Positions 34,781 through 43,829 of a stretch of 63,583 nt of DNA are shown here, piece by piece. Position 1 is the stretch's first letter, and every line of letters starts with the position of its first letter. The stretch covers positions 1 to 63,583 of the forward strand of contig JBFWVD010000027.1 of assembly GCA_050246915.1 (NCBI GenBank). Direction: 5' to 3'. Below the pieces are notes generated by a model, which was not told the DNA's origin, searched no databases, and was given only the letters and a program-made list of their open reading frames with translations. The DNA is from JBFWVD01 sp050246915. GTDB taxonomy: Bacteria > Actinomycetota > Acidimicrobiia > Acidimicrobiales > Ilumatobacteraceae. A program made the position numbers and the translations under genes.

Positions 34781-35538
34781 TCTTTCGGCCACGTGGCGTA
34801 GGCGTTCAGTCCTTCGAGGGCGAGGCCGTAGCCGACCGAGTCGAGCAGCGTCCGCTTCAGGTGCTGCGTCAGCACGACCCTCGTGTACCGAAGGGTGGTG
34901 TCGGCCTGCCTGGCGAGCTCGCGGGCGATCTCCCACGCCCGGTCGAGCAGCACCTCGGAAGGTATCACCTCGTTCACGACGCCGAGCGTCAGCGCCTCCT
35001 GGGCCGAGATCTTCTGGCCGGTGAGGAGGAAATACCGCCCGCGGTTCGGGCCGAGGAGGGACTGCCACACGACGTGCACCCCATCGCCGGGAACCGTGCC
35101 AAGCCTGAAGTGCGGGGCGTCCTGAAAGACGGTCTCCTCGCTGGCGAGCGTGATGTCGCTCAGCACCGCGAGTTCGGCGTGCACCCGAGCCGACCCGTTC
35201 ACCGCGCCGATGACCGGGACTTCGATGTCTAGCAGGTTCTGCAAGAGCCGCTTGCCGTTGAAGTAGATTTTGTCCCACTTCTCCGGCGACATCGGCCCGG
35301 CCCAGCTCTTGTCGATGGCGCCAATGAACCTGTCGCCGGTGCCGGTGAGGATGACGACGCGGTTCTCGGGGTCGCGGCCGACATCCTCGAAGCACGAACC
35401 GAGCTCGGTGTGCGGGCCGTCGCCCCAGATCAGCGGACCGTCGCCGGTGTGCAGGCGCAGCTCGAGAATCCCGTCCTCACGTCTGAGGTGGACGTGGTCG
35501 TACCGTTCCCGGTAGTCGTGGAAGAACGTGCGACTCAT
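34777..35538 (-). CDS. Crotonase, 6-oxocamphor-hydrolase-like
   Basis: This 253-residue crotonase-fold protein is close in pattern to 6-oxocamphor hydrolase: NGSARVHAELAVLSDITLAS, then ETVFQDAPHF, GTVPGDGVHVVW and GPNRGRYFLLTGQ. In that enzyme the histidine after GDG acts in retro-Claisen cleavage of a cyclic beta-diketone without CoA. The histidine and the GRYFLLTG block are present here. Plain enoyl-CoA hydratase remains possible. It overlaps DUF35 by four bases and lies 13 bases after the thiolase gene. It suggests ring opening of a diketone in this pathway. Confidence 0.75.
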   Translation of the reverse strand: MSRTFFHDYRERYDHVHLRREDGILELRLHTGDGPLIWGDGPHTELGSCFEDVGRDPENRVVILTGTGDRFIGAIDKSWAGPMSPEKWDKIYFNGKRLLQNLLDIEVPVIGAVNGSARVHAELAVLSDITLASEETVFQDAPHFRLGTVPGDGVHVVWQSLLGPNRGRYFLLTGQKISAQEALTLGVVNEVIPSEVLLDRAWEIARELARQADTTLRYTRVVLTQHLKRTLLDSVGYGLALEGLNAYATWPKE

Positions 35539-35551
35539 GGTGGTCTCTCTC

Positions 35552-36724
35552 CTATCCCGCTCCGAGGAGCACGAGTTCGATGTGCTGCGCGCCGGATCCG
35601 GCGTTGACGGCGAGTGCCACCTCGGCGCCGTGAATCTGGTGGACGGCGTCCTTCCGCAACTGTCGCACGCCCTCGATGACGCGTTGGCTCAGATGCCCCG
35701 GCGGGGCCCAGCTGTGGGACAGGATGCCGCCGTCCGGGTTCGTCGGCAGGAGCCCGTCCAGTTCGATGGCGCCGCTTTCCACGAGTGGCCCGCCTTCGCC
35801 GAGCTCGCACAACCCGAGCATTTCGAGCTGACGGATCACCTCGAACGAGGTTGCGTCGTAGAGGAGCGCGACATCGATGTCCGAAACCTCGAGCCCTGCC
35901 ATGCCAAGGGATCGCTGCGTGGCGCCGGTTCCCAACGTGTGGACCTCACGCAGGAGCGGCGCGTCGGCGTAGGCGCCGCGCAGGAACTCCATCCCACCCC
36001 CTAGGATACGTACGAGCGGTCGGGGGAGGTCGGCGGCTCGCTCGACGGTCGTGAGGACCAGCCCGAAGCCGCCCGCGGCGACGATGCAGCAGTCGAGGAG
36101 ATGAAGCGGCGAGGCCACCATCCGCGAGGACAGAATGTCGTCGACGGTGTACGGGCCCCGGCCGTACATCACCGCCTCGGGGTTGGTATGGCCGTGGTTT
36201 CGGATCGTGGCCGCTACCCGGGCCAGCTGCTCGGGTGTCGTCCCGAACTCGTGCATGTGGCGCTGTGCGACGAGCGCGAAGTGTGGCATGACCCACTGGC
36301 CGAATGGGTCCGTGAACTCGAGGTCAAGCCCCGTCCCCACCGCGTTGCCGTCCGGGACGGGACCCCCATCGGGCGACCAGGGTCCAGCCAATCCGGCGGC
36401 GACCACCGCGGTCTCGCACAGCCCAGCGCTGATGGCGGCCGCGGCCTTGAGCAGGCCACGCGCTCCGGCGGTGTCAAGTTCCTTGTCGTTCGTCCACGTC
36501 AGCCGGCCATTGAGCCAGGGCGCCCAGTTGGCGCTGCCGTCGGCCGGGGCTCCCCACCGGCCGGGCCACGCCACGGCAGCGCCGTCGACGTCGCCGAGCG
36601 TGAGGCCCGCGTCGGCCACAGCGCCCTTCACCGCTTCCATCGTTAGGTCCATGGACGTGCGGTGGGGGAGCGATCGCGCCAGTTCGGTCGTGTGCACACC
36701 CACGATGGCAACGTCTCGAAGCAC
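35552..36724 (-). CDS. Thiolase-like protein (module A)
   Basis: This 390-residue protein has the thiolase fold of the SCP2/acetyl-CoA acetyltransferase group, starting MLRDVAIVGVHTTELARSLP, with an ALLYDATSFEV segment and a C-terminal GSGAQHIELVLL. I do not see the classical nucleophilic cysteine in a NxxCxSG context, so it may be a lyase partner rather than a true thiolase, as for DUF35-associated proteins. GTG start. It lies between an LLM enzyme (97-base gap) and the crotonase in the O3 operon. Confidence 0.8.
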   Translation of the reverse strand: MLRDVAIVGVHTTELARSLPHRTSMDLTMEAVKGAVADAGLTLGDVDGAAVAWPGRWGAPADGSANWAPWLNGRLTWTNDKELDTAGARGLLKAAAAISAGLCETAVVAAGLAGPWSPDGGPVPDGNAVGTGLDLEFTDPFGQWVMPHFALVAQRHMHEFGTTPEQLARVAATIRNHGHTNPEAVMYGRGPYTVDDILSSRMVASPLHLLDCCIVAAGGFGLVLTTVERAADLPRPLVRILGGGMEFLRGAYADAPLLREVHTLGTGATQRSLGMAGLEVSDIDVALLYDATSFEVIRQLEMLGLCELGEGGPLVESGAIELDGLLPTNPDGGILSHSWAPPGHLSQRVIEGVRQLRKDAVHQIHGAEVALAVNAGSGAQHIELVLLGAG

Positions 36725-36820
36725 TCTCAGGCCTCGGTTCGTAGGGCACCGGCGGCGAAGGGACAGGCGGACGACCCTGCCGCCGGCGTGCTGGTCGCCG
36801 CCGAAGCGCTGCCGCCGGCG

Positions 36821-37750
36821 TCAGTCATCGGCGCAGCTCGAGGTTCCGGCGGCCGTGAGCGGGCGAACGACCGATGCGAACTCCTCGAGTGCCGCGACGT
36901 GCTGCTCGGCGCTGGCAAACCCGTTGCGGCGCTTCCCGAGGAAGTCGGCGGTGTCGTCGCTGGTGCGGAGGGTCACGTGCGTGCCGCCGAGCTCCGCCCA
37001 CGACCCGACCTGGTCCTCCCAGGCCGATGGACCGTCGCTGTAGTCGACGAGGATGTCGAGGCCGACGTCGGTCGGCGACCGTCCCAACTCCTTGGCGATC
37101 CCGAGCAGCCGCCGGGCTCGCTTCTCCGCCGACGGCCCGGCTATGCCGAACATGAAGCCGTCACCGATGCGAGCGCAACGATCCACCGCGGCTCGGGAGA
37201 GTCCGCCGAACCAGATTGGCACGGTCCGCCCAGACCGAGGCGCGATCCCTGCACGGTCGATGCGATGGTCGGCTCCCCGCAGATCGACAACCGGCTCCGT
37301 CCACAGCCGACGCAATAGGTGCACCTGTTCTTCGAGTCGCGCTCCCCGCCTGGAGAAGGGCACGCCGAGTGCTTCGTACTCAACCCAGTTCCATCCGATC
37401 CCGACTCCGAGCACGAAGCGTCCGCGGGACACGAGATCGAGCTCCATCACCTGCTTCGCGACCAACGCAGTCTGACGCTGGGGCAACACGAGCACGTTGG
37501 TGCCGAAGCCGAGGGTCGTGGTGGACGCTGCCAGGAACGCTGATAGGACGAACGGCTCGTGGAACAAGGTGGTCTCGTCGTACGGGCCACCGTCGAGCGG
37601 CGCCGCGCGATCGGAGCGTACGGCGCCGAGCACGTGGTCGTGCAGGACAAGTCGGTTGCAACCCAGCCGTTCGGCGGCCGCTGCGAACGCGAGCGCATCC
37701 TCCGGGTCCTCACGGAAGATCGACGACGGGAAGAGGGTGTTGATCTGCAC
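36821..37750 (-). CDS. LLM class F420-dependent oxidoreductase (module A)
   Basis: This 309-residue luciferase-like protein has GTNVLVLPQRQTALVAKQ (about 85-102) and SRGRFVLGVGIGWNWVEYE (about 109-127), the same F420-type blocks as the 27487-28335 enzyme, and WFGGLSRAAVDRCAR near 175. The start is GTG 37750, 13 bases after the ligase stop. It is the second gene of the O3 operon (ligase, LLM, thiolase, crotonase, DUF35). A hydride transfer or Baeyer-Villiger-like oxygenation step on an activated ring compound is likely. Confidence 0.8.
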   Translation of the reverse strand: MQINTLFPSSIFREDPEDALAFAAAAERLGCNRLVLHDHVLGAVRSDRAAPLDGGPYDETTLFHEPFVLSAFLAASTTTLGFGTNVLVLPQRQTALVAKQVMELDLVSRGRFVLGVGIGWNWVEYEALGVPFSRRGARLEEQVHLLRRLWTEPVVDLRGADHRIDRAGIAPRSGRTVPIWFGGLSRAAVDRCARIGDGFMFGIAGPSAEKRARRLLGIAKELGRSPTDVGLDILVDYSDGPSAWEDQVGSWAELGGTHVTLRTSDDTADFLGKRRNGFASAEQHVAALEEFASVVRPLTAAGTSSCADD

Positions 37751-37763
37751 GGCGCGGCGCTTG

Positions 37764-39377
37764 TCAGGACCGCGGGCGGCCGCTCAGAACGATCCCCGCC
37801 GCCTCCCGATCCCAGGTCTGCTCGTTGAAGCTGGACGCCCGCAGCTTGTACTTCTCGACCTTCCCGGTCGGCGTGCGGGGGAGGTCGTCGACGATCTCGA
37901 CGTACCGCGGAACGGCGAAGTACGGAAGATTCTCGATGAAGTGTTCGACGAGTGACTCGTGGCTGGGCGAGGTGCCTGCGCGCAGTACGAGGAGGGCCTT
38001 GACCTCGTCCTCCAACATGTCGCTCTTGACGCCGATGACGGCCGCTTCGTCGACGTCGGGATGAGTCATTATGGCCTGCTCGACCTCGTAGGAGGAGATG
38101 TTCTCGCCTCGCCGGCGGAGGTAGTCCTTCTTGCGGTCGAGGAAGTAGAAGTTCCTGTCCTCGTCGATACGGGCCATGTCCCCTGTGTGGAACCAGTAGC
38201 CCTCCGACACCCGCTGGGTCGCTGCCGGGTTGTTGTAGTAGCCCTCGAACATCACGTGCGGCCTCTTCGGGCGCACGACGACCTCGCCTGGCGTCCCAGG
38301 CGGAACCTCGCAACCCTCGTCATCGAAGATGCGGACGTCGAACACCTCGTCGTTGGTGCGTCCTGACGACCCAGGCACGATCGGCACAGCGGGGTCGACC
38401 TTGGCCACGAGGTTGGCTTCGCTCAAGCCGTAGCCCGTGATGAAGCGGCAACTCCAGCGCCTCTCCATCGCCGGCTTCAACTCCGTCGGGAAGGGCACGG
38501 CGTAGAGAACGTCGATGCCCTCGTCGTCGGTCGGCTCCTGGTTCCAGAGCATCACGATCATCGATCCGAGGACGATCGTCGCCGTGCACCGCTCCTCACG
38601 GATCCTCTTCCAGAAGGCCGACACGCTAAACCGCTGATCGAGCACGCAACGGGCGCCCATCGAGATCGAAGCGACGACGCCGCAGCCCTTCGCGGCCAGG
38701 TGGAACATGGGGGTGGTCGAGTAGAAGGCGCTGTCCGGGCCCTCGTACCACATGCCGGCCATCTGACCGGCCGTCTCCATGAGGTAGTTGTGGCTGAGGA
38801 CGGCGCCCTTGGACGGGCCCGTTGTGCCGGACGTGTAGACGATGCTGCAGGGGTCGCTCCATTGCGACTGGTAGGTCGAGCGTAACGACGTGCCGTCATG
38901 GCCGAACAACTCGATCGATGGGCGGATCTGTGCCGACCCGACGCGGTCGTCCACGTCCACCGCGCCCCGGACGAAGATCGTCGCCAGCTCCGGGAGCTTG
39001 GGGGCGACGGCGACCACCGCGGGCAACAACCCCTCGTCCACCACGATGGCCTTGGCCCCCGAGTCGGCGAGCTGGTGGCGGAGGAACTCGCCGCGGTAGG
39101 CCGTGTTGATCATCACTTCCACGGCCCCGGTCATCGCCGCTCCGAACTGCACGTAAGCCTGCTCGCAGCAGTTCTCCGTCAGCATCGCGACGACGTCGCC
39201 GCGGCCCAGACCGGTGGCGGTCAGACCGTTCGCGAGCGAGCGGGAGCGGCCGACGAGCTCGGCGTAGGTGATGTGCTCGCCTAGGATCGTGAGCGCCACC
39301 GAGTCGGGCTGGCGTTCCGCGTGGGTCAGCAGCGCGCCGTGGAGTGTCCTTCTGTCGTCGGCCACAAAACGATCCAT
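37764..39377 (-). CDS. Acyl-CoA ligase, FadD-like (second copy)
   Basis: This 537-residue AMP-forming ligase has IVYTSGTTGPSKGA near 175, TGYGLSEANL, HTGDMARIDED and PRTPTGKVEKYKLR. It is paralogous to the other two ligases (EVMINTAYRGEFLRHQL is shared). ATG 39377 follows a G-rich box; the longer frame upstream runs into ISL3 transposase remnants and is rejected. It is the first gene of the O3 operon. Operator O3 stands 37 bases upstream. Confidence 0.85.
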   Translation of the reverse strand: MDRFVADDRRTLHGALLTHAERQPDSVALTILGEHITYAELVGRSRSLANGLTATGLGRGDVVAMLTENCCEQAYVQFGAAMTGAVEVMINTAYRGEFLRHQLADSGAKAIVVDEGLLPAVVAVAPKLPELATIFVRGAVDVDDRVGSAQIRPSIELFGHDGTSLRSTYQSQWSDPCSIVYTSGTTGPSKGAVLSHNYLMETAGQMAGMWYEGPDSAFYSTTPMFHLAAKGCGVVASISMGARCVLDQRFSVSAFWKRIREERCTATIVLGSMIVMLWNQEPTDDEGIDVLYAVPFPTELKPAMERRWSCRFITGYGLSEANLVAKVDPAVPIVPGSSGRTNDEVFDVRIFDDEGCEVPPGTPGEVVVRPKRPHVMFEGYYNNPAATQRVSEGYWFHTGDMARIDEDRNFYFLDRKKDYLRRRGENISSYEVEQAIMTHPDVDEAAVIGVKSDMLEDEVKALLVLRAGTSPSHESLVEHFIENLPYFAVPRYVEIVDDLPRTPTGKVEKYKLRASSFNEQTWDREAAGIVLSGRPRS

Positions 39378-39413
39378 CGTCCCCCCTGTCGCGCCAAGCA
39401 TGTCGTCGGCGCC

Positions 39414-39431
39414 GTCAGCATATCTGTTGAC
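39414..39431. promoter_or_regulatory. TetR-type operator O3
   Basis: Read along the minus-strand operon, GTCAACAGATATGCTGAC is identical to O2 at 17 of 18 positions and again contains TATGCT as a -10 box. It controls the ligase-to-DUF35 operon. Confidence 0.7.
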
Positions 39432-39459
39432 TACTTGCCGATCAAGTCCCCGGGGTGGG

Positions 39460-40110
39460 CCTCTCACCCACCTCGGGGTACGTGGCGCGTCGTGGCGCAG
39501 CGTGACGATGTGGAACGAATCGGTGACCTGCGCCGCGGTGGGCAGCATCGTGTCGAACACTGCGTGGTAGCTCGCCGACAGGTCCCAGCGTCACCCGCTC
39601 GACCCAGGCACGCCACTCGTCAGACTGCGCGGCGAGCCACCGGCAAGGTTCGCGCGTGTCCCGACCTGCCACGACGTCGAGGAGCAGCGTCTCATCCAGC
39701 TCGAGTCCCGTGACAGTGCCGAACCGGGCCGGGAGTAGTCAACAGCAAGGTTCCGTTGGCCCCGACGGCGTCCATCGCGCGTGTCAATCACAGCCCAGAT
39801 CGACAGCGACCTCAGCCACCGAGCGGTCGTGCCGGCCAACCTGTACCGTCGCCACAGCGCCGCCCGAGTCGTGATCGCACACCGGGCCGACGCGATCTGT
39901 TCGATGCTGCTAGGTCCACGAGACAATGGGTCCACGACAGTCGACGCACCGAGCAAACGCCAGCGGTGCTCGTCCCACGCCAACCGGGCCGGTCGGCCGA
40001 ACACCGGCAGATCGACCAGCACCACCTGGGGTGTCGTGATGCTACGCCGCCCGGTCGCACCACGACGGACGGTCGGGGTTCGTGGGCGCGTCGATCCGTA
40101 ACCAGGTCAC
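39460..40110 (-). pseudogene. ISL3-family transposase remnant, N-terminal half
   Basis: Minus-strand frames hold LVDLPVFGRPARLAWDEHRW, SARCAITTRAALWRRY, then AGRDTREPCRWLAAQSDEWR and MLPTAAQVTDSFHIV, the successive blocks of an ISL3 transposase from its N-terminus to mid-DDE domain. They lie in different frames, so it is dead. It is the counterpart of the C-terminal half at 32.71-33.24 kb. Confidence 0.7.
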
Positions 40111-40314
40111 TCACCGACGTGGCCGCGGCGACGTCGGGCAGGCCGACCAGGAGTGCAATGCACGATTGGTCCGCTTCTGTCAGGCATGGGCTCCTCGAGA
40201 CTCAACGCTTCGATATCGCTGAGAATCGCAGGCCCTGTGCCGCATCGCGGACCACGGACGTGAGTGTCACTCCACCCTCAGAGAAGCGCCACGAAGCCTA
40301 TTGCGCGGCTCACC
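40111..40314. other. Intergenic stretch, no gene seen
   Basis: About 200 bases between the dead transposase and the O4/O5 promoter region of the transport operon. No coding frame or hairpin is convincing. Confidence 0.35.
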
Positions 40315-40332
40315 GTCAACGTCTATGGTGAC
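40315..40332. promoter_or_regulatory. TetR-type operator O4
   Basis: GTCAACGTCTATGGTGAC carries TATGGT as a possible -10 box. It is tandem with O5, centre to centre 21 bases (two helical turns), which favours cooperative binding on one DNA face. Confidence 0.6.
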
Positions 40333-40335
40333 GCG

Positions 40336-40353
40336 ATCAACAACCATGGTGAC
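40336..40353. promoter_or_regulatory. TetR-type operator O5
   Basis: ATCAACAACCATGGTGAC is a weaker copy in tandem with O4, upstream of the transport operon. Confidence 0.5.
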
Positions 40354-40533
40354 TGGGTCGGGTGGTGTTTGGGGATCGCTCGATCTCGCCCAGGGGGCAC
40401 TTCTGACATGGGACGCAAGGGTGCTTCCATGGTCGTTCCACGTCAGGCGTCCCGCAGATCAGACATCGCTGGCCAGCGACGGAAGCCCCGTCATCCCTGG
40501 AGCAGCACGTCCACAACTCGAAGGAGCAGGATC

Positions 40534-41895
40534 TTGAGATCAAAGCGTACATTGTTGGGTGCCGTGCTGTTGCCGCTGGCGCTGCTGGCGGCCGCGTGCG
40601 GAGGCGACGACGACGGCGGGCAAACGGCGAGCACCGAGCCTGCCGCGAGCGAGAACGGCGACGAGCAAGCCACGGAAACGGGAAGCACCGAGCCTGCCGC
40701 GAGTGAGAACGGCGACGAGCAAGCCACGGAAACGGCGAGCACCGAACCTACCGCGAGCGAGAACGGCGACGAGCAAGTCAGCGAAGGTGCGAGCGACGAG
40801 GTCGCCGGAACGATCAAGATCGCGGCACAGTCGCCGGCGACGGGTCCAGCGGCTGGCATCGGCGAGGTCTGGAAGAAGGGAATCGAGTTCGGAGTCGCGC
40901 AGGTGAACGCCAATGGCGGCGTCGTCATCGACGGCGAGCGGTACGAGTTCGAGCTCAGCTACCAGGACAACGAGACCAACCCCGAGCGGGCGGTCGGCAT
41001 CGCACAGGAGATCCTTCGTGACGGCACCATGTTCACGTTTGGGCCGTCGGTCACGACGCTCTTCCAACCAACTTGGGAGTCGCTGAAAGGCAACGACATC
41101 ATGGTCTTCACCGCCACAACGCTGGCGCAGAGCCTGCTCGGCACGCCGGAGGCGGAGTACCTGATTTCCACCAAGGTTCCCGATGCAGGTCCGGACGGCG
41201 CCATCACGGCGAACGCGGCAGCGATCGTCGGCGAGTGGCAGCCCGAGACGGTGGCCATCCTTGAGCCGGCGGACCCCGCGGGTGAGGTGCACATCGATGC
41301 GTACGTGGCCGCCCTTGAGGAGGCTGGCGTGGAGGTCGTCTACCAGGACACGTTCGAAGGCACGACGCAGGACTTCGCTCCGTTCATCACGAGCATGCAG
41401 CAGGCGGACCCCGACGTGGTCATCATCGGCTACCTTGACCGATGGGCCACGCCGTTCCTGGACCAGGCCGCGGCGGCAGGTTTCACCGAGCCCCATTTCG
41501 CCCTCGCCCCCGGCGTCAGCCTCGCCTCGGTCCAGGATCGGGGCGACATCTCGGCATCGCTGATCATCCCCACCCGCGCCGTCGACAACGCCGAGGACGA
41601 GACGCTCGCAGACTTCCGTGAGGCCTACGCGGAGGAGTTCGGCAGCGACCCGGGTCCCGCTGACTTCTGGATGCTGACCTACTACGACTCGGTGCGGATG
41701 CTCGCCCGAGCCATGGAGATCGCCAACTCCGCAACTGACCTCGGCGCTATCGCCGACGCCCTCGCGACGGACGAGGCGGCGGAGTACCCCGGGAGGGCAC
41801 TCGACCTCCGCATCGACGAGAACGGGGCCGCAACGTACCCGCACCAGAACGCCTTTGTCGAGAACGGCGAGATTACATACGTGGACGCGGGCTGA
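40534..41895 (+). CDS. Branched-chain-type ABC transporter substrate-binding lipoprotein
   Basis: This 453-residue protein is the extracellular binding component of a LivFGHM-type uptake system. A lipoprotein signal (LLPLALLAAACGGDDD) places the lipidated cysteine near residue 21. A low-complexity linker with three copies of an 18-residue repeat follows, then the periplasmic-binding-protein type 1 fold from GTIKIAAQSPATGPAAGIGE onward. It starts at TTG 40534 behind GGAGC; GTG or ATG starts further up lie in the operator region. Of the LivK/J family, these in actinobacteria often bind aromatic or steroid-derived acids instead of amino acids; that is the likely case next to ligases and oxygenases. 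It leads the longest operon here. Confidence 0.85.
   Translation: MRSKRTLLGAVLLPLALLAAACGGDDDGGQTASTEPAASENGDEQATETGSTEPAASENGDEQATETASTEPTASENGDEQVSEGASDEVAGTIKIAAQSPATGPAAGIGEVWKKGIEFGVAQVNANGGVVIDGERYEFELSYQDNETNPERAVGIAQEILRDGTMFTFGPSVTTLFQPTWESLKGNDIMVFTATTLAQSLLGTPEAEYLISTKVPDAGPDGAITANAAAIVGEWQPETVAILEPADPAGEVHIDAYVAALEEAGVEVVYQDTFEGTTQDFAPFITSMQQADPDVVIIGYLDRWATPFLDQAAAAGFTEPHFALAPGVSLASVQDRGDISASLIIPTRAVDNAEDETLADFREAYAEEFGSDPGPADFWMLTYYDSVRMLARAMEIANSATDLGAIADALATDEAAEYPGRALDLRIDENGAATYPHQNAFVENGEITYVDAG
40627..40788 (+). repeat. Three in-frame 54-bp repeats in lipoprotein linker
   Basis: Three tandem 54-bp units (40627, 40681, 40735) encode ASTEPAASENGDEQATET-like segments. The first two units differ by few bases; the third has diverged at its end. 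It is a flexible linker that could vary in copy number between strains. Confidence 0.9.
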
Positions 41896-41937
41896 GGGAC
41901 GCGCGCGAGGTGGAAATCCGGCAAGGGGAGGAGAGCG

Positions 41938-42804
41938 ATGACGCAGTTCACGCAAGCGGTCATCAACGGGTTGATGTTGGCGTCGGTGTACGCCCTCGTC
42001 GCACTTGGCCTGACACTCGTGTTCGGGCTGCTCGACATCGTCAACTTCGCCCACGGCCAGATGCTTCTGGCGGGCTCCTACCTCGTCTTTGCTTTGGTCG
42101 ACGACGGCCAGAGCTACTGGCTGGCGCTGGCCATCGCCGTTGTCGCTGTGGCCGCCTTGGGTCTCGTCGTCGATGCAACGCTGTTCTCCAGGGTGCGGCG
42201 ATCACCAATCAGCGGTCTGCTCATCTCCATCGGGCTGATCGCGATCCTGACGGACGTGTTCCACACGATCTGGGGGCCGAACGGCCAGACCTTCCCGACA
42301 CCTGTACGGAAGGTGTTTCGTTTGGGTGACGTGACGATCGGCGGCAACCGGATGCTGGTCGTCGCCACGGCGATCGCCGTCATGCTGCTGCTGGCCGGAT
42401 TCCTTCGGTTCACCCGTCTCGGCAAGGCGCTGCGGGCGACCGCCGAGAGCCCCGAGGCCGCGGTGCTCATGGGCATCCCGGTCGAGCGGATCCGGAACCT
42501 CTCCTTCGCCGTCGGCGCCGCGCTCAGTGGCCTGGCCGGTGGGTTGCTCGCCGCGGTGTTCCCGGTCGAGCCATCCGGCGGCGAAGGAGTGCTCATCAAG
42601 GGCTTCATTGTCCTTGTGCTCGGCGGCGCCGGCAGCCCGCTCGGCGCGGTCATGGCAGCCGTGCTGCTTGGGATCATCGAATCCCTCGGGATCACGTATT
42701 GGTCCTCAGCCGGTGCCGACCTCATCGCGTTCACGATGCTGATCGTCGTGCTTTTCCTGCGGCCAACTGGGCTCGTTCCTGTCACGCGGGACGTCACCTT
42801 GTGA
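41938..42804 (+). CDS. livH: Branched-chain-type ABC permease LivH
   Basis: This 288-residue inner-membrane permease has about eight helices (VINGLMLASVYALVALGLTL at the start) and the family loop GKALRATAESPEAAVLMGI near residue 162. It pairs with LivM to form the translocation pore. ATG 41938 follows GGGGAGGAG. It is 42 bases after the binding protein and overlaps livM (TGATG). Confidence 0.9.
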   Translation: MTQFTQAVINGLMLASVYALVALGLTLVFGLLDIVNFAHGQMLLAGSYLVFALVDDGQSYWLALAIAVVAVAALGLVVDATLFSRVRRSPISGLLISIGLIAILTDVFHTIWGPNGQTFPTPVRKVFRLGDVTIGGNRMLVVATAIAVMLLLAGFLRFTRLGKALRATAESPEAAVLMGIPVERIRNLSFAVGAALSGLAGGLLAAVFPVEPSGGEGVLIKGFIVLVLGGAGSPLGAVMAAVLLGIIESLGITYWSSAGADLIAFTMLIVVLFLRPTGLVPVTRDVTL

Positions 42805-43829
42805 TGACAGCGTTCGCGCGGCGGCTGCCGTCCCTGCTCGGATGGGTCCCGCTGATCGGTGGGGCGCTCTTGATCGGCCTGGGCGGCGACCCGCTCCAGC
42901 TCCACGTCGTTACCCTGATCCTAATCTGGGCGTTGTGGGGCACGAGCTTCAACATCGTCTGGGGCTACGGCGGCCAGTTCTCGATGGCGCAGATCGCATT
43001 GGGCGCAGGCGGTGCCTACACGGTGGCGATCCTCAACGGCCAGATGGGATTGAACTTTTGGTTGGCGCTGGCCGCGGCGGTCTTGGTCGCCGTCTCGCTG
43101 AGCATCATCATCGGAGTCGCTGCGCTCCGTCTCAGCGGCTTCTACTTCGCCATCATGACGTTGGCGTTCGCATCCTTGCTCCTGCGATTCGTGGCGACCT
43201 GGGACCGCGTCGGCCGGACGACCGGTATGGCCGCGGCCGGAGACTTCGGGACCGTCGACGTCGGTTCGCTTCATTGGGAGCTCGCGTCGAAAGAGGGCGG
43301 CCTCCTCCTTCTGTCGGTCGTCACATTGAGCCTTGTGCTTCTGGCCATTGGCCGTATCGAGCGGACCCGGACAGGCCGGGCCCTCCTGGCCACGCGGGAG
43401 GACGAGACGCTGGCGTCGTCGCTCGGGGTGGCACCCATCCAGTACCGGCTGCTCGCGTTCGCCCTGAGCGCGGTCGTCGCCGTGTTCGCCGGCGTTCTCT
43501 ACGGGGCCTACCTGCGCTTCATCTCACCGTCGTTCTTCGGGACGGCGGTGCTCATCACCCTGATCGTTCAGGTCGTGATCGGCGGCGCCGGTCATCGGTT
43601 CGGGCCGGTGCTCGGGGCGACTATTTACATCGGCATGACCGAGTACTACCAATTCGGCGGCGAGCATGCCCACGGCTTCTTCGGGGCGGCGCTCATCGTG
43701 ATGGTGCTGATCGCTCCGAACGGGATCCTCGGGCGCCTCTCGCAGCTCGTGAACCGCCTGAGGCAGCAGGTCTCCGGCCTTCCGGCGCCGACGGGCGCCC
43801 CCGCCCCGACCGAGGAGCCGGCGCTGTGA
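42804..43829 (+). CDS. livM: Branched-chain-type ABC permease LivM
   Basis: This 341-residue permease is the partner of LivH, with WGTSFNIVWGYGGQFSMAQI near 45 and the loop RTGRALLATREDETLASSLG near 190 typical of LivM. ATG 42804 overlaps the livH stop by one base. The C-terminal tail is cytosolic and proline-rich. It overlaps livG by four bases (GTGA). Confidence 0.9.
   Translation: MTAFARRLPSLLGWVPLIGGALLIGLGGDPLQLHVVTLILIWALWGTSFNIVWGYGGQFSMAQIALGAGGAYTVAILNGQMGLNFWLALAAAVLVAVSLSIIIGVAALRLSGFYFAIMTLAFASLLLRFVATWDRVGRTTGMAAAGDFGTVDVGSLHWELASKEGGLLLLSVVTLSLVLLAIGRIERTRTGRALLATREDETLASSLGVAPIQYRLLAFALSAVVAVFAGVLYGAYLRFISPSFFGTAVLITLIVQVVIGGAGHRFGPVLGATIYIGMTEYYQFGGEHAHGFFGAALIVMVLIAPNGILGRLSQLVNRLRQQVSGLPAPTGAPAPTEEPAL

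Noticed and set aside
40627..40788. CRISPR-like array
   Set aside because: The units are contiguous 54-bp in-frame coding repeats without spacers.
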